A stretch of DNA of 64,000 nt from Larkinella sp. C7 (lineage in GTDB: Bacteria > Bacteroidota > Bacteroidia > Cytophagales > Spirosomataceae), in the NCBI RefSeq assembly GCF_006149005.1, contig NZ_VBSL01000002.1:248001-312000 (forward strand), in the 5' to 3' direction. A program made the position numbers and the translations under genes. Below the pieces are notes generated by a model. It ran no database searches. It was not told where the DNA came from and was given only the letters and a program-made list of their open reading frames with translations. Shown here piece after piece: positions 58,870 through 64,000 of the stretch. Each line of letters starts with the position of its first letter. Position 1 is the stretch's first letter.

Positions 58870-59972
58870 AATGCAGGAAGAATACCGAACCGAATCATAC
58901 CAAATAACTGCGCCGAAAGACCGGAATTCAGGTTCCCGGCGGTAGAAACTACTACTAAATTCTCGCCCGGAATCACGACGATAAAATGACCGCCATTGCC
59001 AGACGCATAATAAGCCGGATAGATTTTCCCGTCCATCGTAAACTGCCGTCGCCACCACAAATAACCGTATTCCTGGTTACGCAAAAGAACCTGATGGCGG
59101 GTCGATTCCTCAACCCAATCCGCCGAAATGAGTTGCCGTCCCTCCCACTGCCCTTTGTTCAGAAACAGTTGACCAATCTTGGCCATGTCGCGGGGCCGAA
59201 TAAAGAGCCTACCGCTCGTATTGACCTGGCCGGTTGGCATTCGATCCCACCGGACGGGTTTGATCGTTAATGGTTCCCATAAATACTGTTGGGCAAACTC
59301 ATCCACGGTTTTTCCACTCGCCTGCTGAATAATACCGCCCAGAATAGCCACGCCCCCGGTGCAATAGGCAGAGGTTGTACCGGGACTATTCGCCATGGGA
59401 AGGCCCAGCGTGTAACGAATCCAATCCTGAGACTGATACATCTTTCCCTCGCTCCCCGGCGATTGCGGATCGTCGTCGTTGCAATCCAGACCGGAACACA
59501 TGGTTAGCAAATCGCGGATGGTCATCTGCTTTTTGGCCAGCGTCAGATTGGGCAAAGAACCCTGGGGAAAATAATCGATCACCTTCTCATCTACACTTTT
59601 GATAAATCGTTTATCCAATGCAATCCCGACCAGCGCCGAGGTTATACTCTTTGTTGCCGAGTAGATATTTTCGGGAACCGTTTGCGTGTAGCCCCCGAAA
59701 TAATTTTCGTATACCAACCTGCCGTTTTTGATAATCAACAGACTGTGAATATTCCGATACTGCTCGGTCGTAATCATATCCGTTAGTTGCTCAATCGGTT
59801 TTGGATTCATTTGCTGACTTTGCAGCGAAGCAACCGACCACCCATCCTCCAATTGATCAGGGATTCGGTAGGTATACGTAGCGGGCGGATCGGTGGTTAA
59901 CTGACTACAGCCAAGCAGGCTGGCTAAACTCACACTCAGTACGGATCGGCGTCGTAAAATCCAATGCATCAT
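58866..59972 (-). CDS. Serine hydrolase, beta-lactamase class C family lipoprotein
   Basis: A 368-residue penicillin-binding-fold hydrolase (S12). The signal ends in SLASLLGCSQLTTD, a lipobox with Cys22. Catalytic motifs are SxxK in YSATKSITSALVGIAL, a Tyr site in AYCTGGVAILGGIIQQ and KxG-like GNGGHFIVVIPGENLVVVS. It also has FIRPRDMAKIGQLFLNKGQW. It could be an esterase, peptidase or carboxypeptidase. Its stop overlaps the next gene's start by 4 nt. Confidence 0.9.
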   Translation of the reverse strand: MMHWILRRRSVLSVSLASLLGCSQLTTDPPATYTYRIPDQLEDGWSVASLQSQQMNPKPIEQLTDMITTEQYRNIHSLLIIKNGRLVYENYFGGYTQTVPENIYSATKSITSALVGIALDKRFIKSVDEKVIDYFPQGSLPNLTLAKKQMTIRDLLTMCSGLDCNDDDPQSPGSEGKMYQSQDWIRYTLGLPMANSPGTTSAYCTGGVAILGGIIQQASGKTVDEFAQQYLWEPLTIKPVRWDRMPTGQVNTSGRLFIRPRDMAKIGQLFLNKGQWEGRQLISADWVEESTRHQVLLRNQEYGYLWWRRQFTMDGKIYPAYYASGNGGHFIVVIPGENLVVVSTAGNLNSGLSAQLFGMIRFGILPAL

Positions 59973-60204
59973 TCGTCACTTCCGGTTTATTGCCTCCAAA
60001 GTTGAAACGGTTGCTGAAGGTATCAAACGAAACCGGGTCGACTTAACAAACTTTAACAGGAATACACGCGCCATTTAATACAACCAGAGGAAAGGAGGAT
60101 ACCAAATGGAGTGTCTAACCTTTTGATTTGCGAGGGTATTCAAAAATGCTGTCGTATGTTTGCAAAACCACCAGACTGGTTCCGTTTTCTGATTATTGAA
60201 ATTT

Positions 60205-60519
60205 ATGTCCCTTTCCCTCAAAACCCCACTGGGTCGTTTCCGTTTCATTGGCATTCTGGAAGGTATTTCCTACCTCGTTCTGCTGGGAATTGCCATGCCG
60301 TTAAAATACTGGGCGGGTTGGCCGCTGGCTGTTAAGTACGTGGGCTGGGCGCACGGCGTTCTGTTTATCGCCTACATCATCGCTCTGATTGCCGTAACTT
60401 TCGACCGTCGCTGGTCGTTCATCCGCCTGGTCGTTGCCTTTGTTGCGTCTCTGGTTCCTTTCGGCACGTTCTGGCTGGAAGGCCGTCTCAAAAAGGAAGA
60501 AGAACAATCTGTCTCATAG
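60205..60519 (+). CDS. DUF3817 family small membrane protein
   Basis: A 104-residue protein with the DUF3817 signature: LGRFRFIGILEGISYLVLLG, IAMPLKYWAGWPLAVKYVGW, AHGVLFIAYIIALIAVTFDR and LVVAFVASLVPFGTFWLEGR. Three membrane segments and a charged C-terminus (KKEEEQ). Function unknown. ATG at 60205 is chosen (the ORF opens at a TTG at 60196). A -7 element TATGTTTG is at 60155-60162. Confidence 0.9.
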   Translation: MSLSLKTPLGRFRFIGILEGISYLVLLGIAMPLKYWAGWPLAVKYVGWAHGVLFIAYIIALIAVTFDRRWSFIRLVVAFVASLVPFGTFWLEGRLKKEEEQSVS

Positions 60520-60652
60520 TCAGAGCGAAACGCTTTTTGACAAAAAAATAGTCGGTACTTTGAATAACTTCCGGCGTTACCAACAAAACCTTTTGCGTAT
60601 ATTTCCCCGGACCAACTCCATTTCACCATCCAATTGTGTCGCCCGGAAGAAG

Positions 60653-61567
60653 ATGAGCATTACAAAGAGTGCCCTAGTACCCCTTGCCATTTCGCTATTG
60701 ACTGCCGCTACCCTGATTTCCTGCTCGCAAACAAACGAAACTTCGCAAACTACTGATACTAAAAGCGATAGTGCTACTGTAGCGACCGCCATACCGGCTT
60801 CATCGACCACCACCACGCCCGATCCGGCAACGATTCCGGCCGGCAAGATCGCCGATGCTGCCACCATCCTGAGCCGTAAACAGGTGCCGATTCTGTGCTA
60901 CCACCAGATTCGGGAATGGCGCGCCAAAGACTCGAAAAGTGCCAAGGATTACATCTGCCCCACTTCGGTTTTTGAAGCCCAGATCAAAATGCTGGCCGAC
61001 AGCGGCTACCATGCCATTTTGCCCGATCAGTTGTATGCGTACCTGACCACCGGCGCCCCGCTACCCAGCAAACCGGTCATGATTACGTTCGACGACGGGG
61101 ACCTGGACCAGTATGAAACCGCCGTTCCCATTCTGGAGAAACACAACTACAAAGCGGCTTTTTTCATCATGACCGTAGCCATCGGACGACGCGGCTACCA
61201 GCCCTACATGGACAAACAGCAGATCAAGGACCTGGCCGACCGGGGGCATACCATCGGCTGTCATACCTGGGATCACCACAATGTCAAGAAATACCAGGGC
61301 CAGGATTGGGTGACGCAGATCGAAGAACCGACCAAAAAACTGGAAGCCATTACCGGAAAACCGGTCAGGCATTTTGCCTATCCGTTCGGTCTCTGGAACC
61401 ACGAAGCCACGGTTGAACTGAAGAAACGGGGTTATCTGGGTGCCTATCAACTGGCTGAAAAGAAACGCGATGAGGAAAATCCGTTGCTGTCCGTTCGCCG
61501 GATCATCGCCAGCGGCTACTGGAGTCCCCGGACGTTGCACAACAGCATGGTGAACAGTTTCAAATAG
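60653..61567 (+). CDS. Polysaccharide deacetylase lipoprotein (NodB domain)
   Basis: A carbohydrate esterase family 4 enzyme of 304 residues. The signal ends LLTAATLISCSQT (lipobox Cys23). A Thr/Ala/Pro-rich linker precedes the NodB domain (about 75-295) with VMITFDDGDLDQYETAVPIL (catalytic Asp pair), GHTIGCHTWDHHNVKKYQ (metal His), FAYPFGLWNHEATVEL and the closing RRIIASGYW. It removes acetyl groups from a polysaccharide or peptidoglycan; the target is unknown. The ATG at 60653 gives the lipobox; upstream starts are rejected. Confidence 0.92.
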   Translation: MSITKSALVPLAISLLTAATLISCSQTNETSQTTDTKSDSATVATAIPASSTTTTPDPATIPAGKIADAATILSRKQVPILCYHQIREWRAKDSKSAKDYICPTSVFEAQIKMLADSGYHAILPDQLYAYLTTGAPLPSKPVMITFDDGDLDQYETAVPILEKHNYKAAFFIMTVAIGRRGYQPYMDKQQIKDLADRGHTIGCHTWDHHNVKKYQGQDWVTQIEEPTKKLEAITGKPVRHFAYPFGLWNHEATVELKKRGYLGAYQLAEKKRDEENPLLSVRRIIASGYWSPRTLHNSMVNSFK

Positions 61568-61574
61568 CATTTCA

Positions 61575-61640
61575 ACCCTGCACCCCTGAAGAGGGCTTTT
61601 AACGCCAGACGCGGTAAAACTCCCTTCAGGGGGTTAGGGT
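61575..61640. repeat. Inverted repeat between convergent deacetylase and GNAT genes
   Basis: ACCCTGCACCCCTGAAGAGGG (61575-61595) pairs with CCCTTCAGGGGGTTAGGGT (61622-61640) with a few mismatches and a 26-nt loop. It lies between convergent stop codons and reaches into the GNAT 3' end. Confidence 0.7.
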
Positions 61641-62050
61641 ATCTTTCTCAGTTTCAACACGTATTTCGAGTACGGTATATCTCCTTTGTAAAATACTTCC
61701 CCTTCCGGCTCCATGCCAAACCGCCGGTAAAAATCGGCCGCCGAAAGCCGGGCATCACACCACAGCGTATGGGCACCCAGCGTTCGGGTTTCTTCGATAA
61801 CCCGATTCAACAGGTGCGTGCCGACGCCCTGCCGCTGGCAATCGGGGCGGGTGGCAAATTTCCGAAAGCGGGCGATCCCTCTTTCTTCAAATAGGGAAAT
61901 AACCGCCACTAGATCTGCATCACGAAAAGCCCCAAAATGACGGCCATCAGCATCTTCTTCCAGCACCACGTAGTCAAACGGTTTGTCGGGCCACAGCACC
62001 GCATGACGCAATGTGTACGTCTCCTCCGGTTTAATTTGTCGAATCGTCAT
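61634..62050 (-). CDS. GNAT family N-acetyltransferase
   Basis: A 138-residue acetyl-CoA-dependent acetyltransferase. The motif A region is FRKFATRPDCQRQGVGTHLL (Q/RxxGxG/A), with VISLFEERGIARFRK before and ADFYRRFGMEPEGEVFYKGD after. A short stand-alone GNAT; the substrate is unknown. It is convergent with the deacetylase and divergent from trpB2 (61 nt between starts). Confidence 0.9.
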   Translation of the reverse strand: MTIRQIKPEETYTLRHAVLWPDKPFDYVVLEEDADGRHFGAFRDADLVAVISLFEERGIARFRKFATRPDCQRQGVGTHLLNRVIEETRTLGAHTLWCDARLSAADFYRRFGMEPEGEVFYKGDIPYSKYVLKLRKIP

Positions 62051-62111
62051 CGAAATACATCGGGTAAATTGCTAAGTTAGGGGTTCATTATTTTCCAGAC
62101 CCCGTAAACGC

Positions 62112-63476
62112 ATGGCACAGAAAAAATTTATCCTGAGCGAAGCCGACATTCCCGAAAAATGGTACAACATCGTGGCCGACATGCCCAACAAGCCCCTGCC
62201 ACCCCTGCACCCCGGAACCAAAGAACCCATTGGCCCCGACATGCTGGCTCCCCTGTTCCCGATGGAGCTAATCAAGCAGGAAGTGACCACCGACAAATGG
62301 GTCGATATTCCCGACGAAGTACGCGAAATCTATAAAATCTGGCGTCCCACGCCCATGTTCCGCGCCTATGGTTTGGAGAAATTGCTGGACACACCCGCCA
62401 AAATTTACTACAAATACGAAGGGGGCAGCCCCGCCGGTTCGCACAAACCCAACACGGCGGTTCCGCAGGCGTATTACAACAAACAGGCTGGCGTCAAGCG
62501 CATTACGACCGAAACCGGCGCGGGTCAGTGGGGCAGCGCACTGAGTTTTGCCTGTCAACTGTTCGGTATCGAGTGTGAAGTCTACATGGTTCGGGCGAGT
62601 TACGACGGCAAACCGTACCGCAAAATCATGATGAACACCTGGGGCGCCACGGTGTACCCCTCCCCCTCGAACCGCACCGAAGCCGGCAAGAAAATCCTGG
62701 CGGACGATCCCCAGTCGCCGGGCAGCCTGGGCATTGCGATTTCGGAAGCCGTCGAACTGGCGTTTCAGGACGAAAACACCAAATACGCCCTCGGCTCGGT
62801 GCTCAACCACGTGCTGATGCACCAGACTGTCATCGGTCTCGAAGCCATCAAGCAACTGGAGCAGGCCGGTGATTTCCCGGATATTATTGTTGCTCCGTTT
62901 GGGGGTGGTTCCAACTTTGCCGGGATCACGTTTCCGTTTCTGCGGTATAATCTGGAAGAAGGCAAAAAAATCCGCTGCATTGCCGCCGAACCGGCTTCCT
63001 GTCCCAAGCTGACGCGCGGGGTGTTCCGCTACGACCTGGGCGACACGGTGGGCATGACACCCCTCCTGCCGATGTATACGCTCGGCCACAATTTCATTCC
63101 GGCCCCGATTCACGCGGGCGGTTTGCGGTACCACGGCGCAGGGGCCATTGTGAGTCAGTTACTCAAAGACGGGCTGATCGAAGCGCAGGCACTCAAGCAG
63201 TTGGAGTGTTTCGAAGCGGGGATCAAATTCGCCAAAACCGAGGGCATCATTCCGGCACCGGAAGCCACGCACGCCATTGCAACGGCCATTCGCGAAGCCC
63301 AGCGGGCCAAAGAAGAAGGAACCGCCAAAACGATTCTGTTTAACCTCTGCGGGCACGGCCACTTCGACATGAGTGCCTACGAGCAGTATCTGTCGGGCAA
63401 GCTGGTGGAACATGAAGTGACGCAGGAAGAAATTCTGGAGTCGCTGGCGGAGCTGGATACACCGTTGATTGCCTGA
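62112..63476 (+). CDS. trpB2: TrpB-like PLP enzyme (tryptophan synthase beta, TrpB2 type)
   Basis: A fold-type II PLP enzyme of 454 residues. It is longer than the standard TrpB and has the TrpB2 features [23 protein letters not shown] lysine in [60 protein letters not shown], the glycine loop [15 protein letters not shown] and [13 protein letters not shown] near the C-terminus. TrpB2 proteins make tryptophan from serine and indole, perhaps salvaging indole, and often lack a TrpA partner; no trpA is nearby. Confidence 0.94.
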   Translation: MAQKKFILSEADIPEKWYNIVADMPNKPLPPLHPGTKEPIGPDMLAPLFPMELIKQEVTTDKWVDIPDEVREIYKIWRPTPMFRAYGLEKLLDTPAKIYYKYEGGSPAGSHKPNTAVPQAYYNKQAGVKRITTETGAGQWGSALSFACQLFGIECEVYMVRASYDGKPYRKIMMNTWGATVYPSPSNRTEAGKKILADDPQSPGSLGIAISEAVELAFQDENTKYALGSVLNHVLMHQTVIGLEAIKQLEQAGDFPDIIVAPFGGGSNFAGITFPFLRYNLEEGKKIRCIAAEPASCPKLTRGVFRYDLGDTVGMTPLLPMYTLGHNFIPAPIHAGGLRYHGAGAIVSQLLKDGLIEAQALKQLECFEAGIKFAKTEGIIPAPEATHAIATAIREAQRAKEEGTAKTILFNLCGHGHFDMSAYEQYLSGKLVEHEVTQEEILESLAELDTPLIA

Positions 63477-63495
63477 TCGTTAACCCCTCCTTCCG

Positions 63496-63579
63496 ATATT
63501 CGTTATTCACTATTCAGTATTCGATATTTATTGATTTAACCTCACTAATATCGAATACTGAATAGTGAATAACGAATAT
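63496..63579. repeat. Inverted repeat of the TATTCGTTATTCA family (copy 2), perfect
   Basis: 33 nt at 63496-63528 match the reverse complement of 63547-63579 exactly, with an 18-nt loop; a further short direct copy (GACTAACGAATACC) follows. The arm matches copy 1 at 48534-48637. It sits 20 nt after the trpB2 stop and 28 nt before the next ATG. Confidence 0.92.
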
Positions 63580-63606
63580 TGACTAACGAATACCACATCT
63601 CAATTT

Positions 63607-64000
63607 ATGCTCACCGTAAATTTCGACCCTTTCCCCATCCTAACCACCCACCGACTGCTAATCCGGCAATTGGTCGAAAGCGATGCAAATGATTTGTTTG
63701 CCCTTCGTTCCCATGAAACCCTGATGCGGTTTATTCCCCGCCCCCTGGCGAAATCTGTGGACGATGCGGTTTTGTTGATCCGGGGATTTGACGAACTGAT
63801 TCGGGCCGGTGAAAGCATTACGTGGGGAATCGCGCTAAAAAATGAACCCAACGTGATCGGAACCATTGGTTTCGTTCGCTTTCAGAAAGAAAACTTCCGG
63901 GCCGAAGTCGGCTATTTGCTGCATTCGGACTACCACGGTAGCGGGCTGATGCAGGAAGCCCTTCTGGAGGTGGTCGACTACGGTTTTCGGGCGCTACAAC
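63607..64000 (+). CDS. GNAT acetyltransferase, RimJ/RimL-like (3' end outside window)
   Basis: The frame opens at ATG 63607 and runs off the window end, giving 131 residues. Motifs are LTTHRLLIRQLVESDANDLF, RFIPRPLAKSVDDAVLLI, TWGIALKNEPNVIGTIGFVR and the acetyl-CoA-site region AEVGYLLHSDYHGSGLMQEA, characteristic of RimJ/RimL-type N-acetyltransferases. The substrate may be a ribosomal protein or a small amine. The C-terminal part is missing only because the window ends. Confidence 0.88.
   Translation, partial: MLTVNFDPFPILTTHRLLIRQLVESDANDLFALRSHETLMRFIPRPLAKSVDDAVLLIRGFDELIRAGESITWGIALKNEPNVIGTIGFVRFQKENFRAEVGYLLHSDYHGSGLMQEALLEVVDYGFRALQ

Noticed and set aside
58870-59058. Longer N-terminus of the barrel-like protein
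   Set aside because: It overlaps the upstream serine hydrolase coding region; the ATGATG at 58869 gives a clean signal peptide.
60434-60652. Longer N-terminus of the polysaccharide deacetylase
   Set aside because: It overlaps the DUF3817 gene and lacks a signal; ATG 60653 gives a proper lipobox.
63496-63579. Insertion-sequence ends or MITE with target duplication
   Set aside because: No transposase, and no clear flanking target repeats were seen; kept only as a palindrome family.

Overview
The window is a gene-dense piece of a bacterial chromosome of about 50-55% GC. It looks like Bacteroidota, order Cytophagales, near Spirosoma or Larkinella. This rests on four things: Bacteroidota-type promoters (TTG or TTTG, then about 17-21 nt, then TAnnTTTG); a lack of obvious Shine-Dalgarno sites; typical gene families (OMP beta-barrels, TonB-family protein, M50 protease, GH144-like glucoamylase-family enzyme, carboxyspermidine-type polyamine genes); and a very short basic protein of a kind I associate with this phylum. 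The genus is inference. I see no phage, transposase, integrase, CRISPR array, rRNA or ordinary tRNA.

Layout. 1-5.1 kb: end of a LuxR/NarL-type regulator, 1-Cys peroxiredoxin, small membrane protein, GH25 muramidase, pgi and an outer-membrane barrel protein. 5.1-18.1 kb: mostly minus-strand housekeeping (hisS, an NAD epimerase, a family 2 glycosyltransferase, hemL, a TPR/periplasmic-binding protein, yidC, pyrG, a GlxA-type AraC regulator), with a 54-codon ribosomal-like gene and a zinc-knuckle methyltransferase on the plus strand. 18.2-25.5 kb: VOC and RibD-like proteins, a PQQ dehydrogenase with a built-in cytochrome c domain, an orphan ABC binding protein, carboxynorspermidine decarboxylase and a TonB-family protein. 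25.5-34 kb: GH144-like enzyme, the matching carboxynorspermidine dehydrogenase, TetR regulator, Xaa-Pro aminopeptidase, subtilase and hldD. 34-46.6 kb: queD-lpxB, an accA-HAD-M50 operon, a beta-CASP metallohydrolase, PBP4, a sensor kinase/receiver pair, hslV and the PDH E2 subunit. 46.7-54 kb: FAD enzyme, DUF1579, MpaB-like oxygenase, OmpA protein, lepA and a DUF819 membrane protein. 54-64 kb: a tRNA-like RNA, Lrp regulator, sufB, DUF1028, serine hydrolase, DUF3817, polysaccharide deacetylase, two GNATs and trpB2.

Two features stand out. The first is a 160-nt minus-strand RNA (54198-54357). It has the acceptor, D, anticodon and T arms of a tRNA but about 91 nt between the anticodon and T arms, its own promoter, and a downstream terminator. 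The second is a set of at least fourteen long inverted repeats placed just after stop codons. They fall into sequence families: three share a core GGCTGACGCA...TGCGTCAGCC with otherwise different arms, two share a TATTCGTTATTCA arm, and three share CCCTGTCAGCG. They look like dispersed palindromes used as terminators or 3'-end stabilisers.

Several genes (hisS, the epimerase, the AraC regulator, the GH25 gene) have the octamer TATTTTTG only 4-6 nt before ATG, which predicts leaderless mRNAs. Functions are from sequence recognition only; no database search was run.
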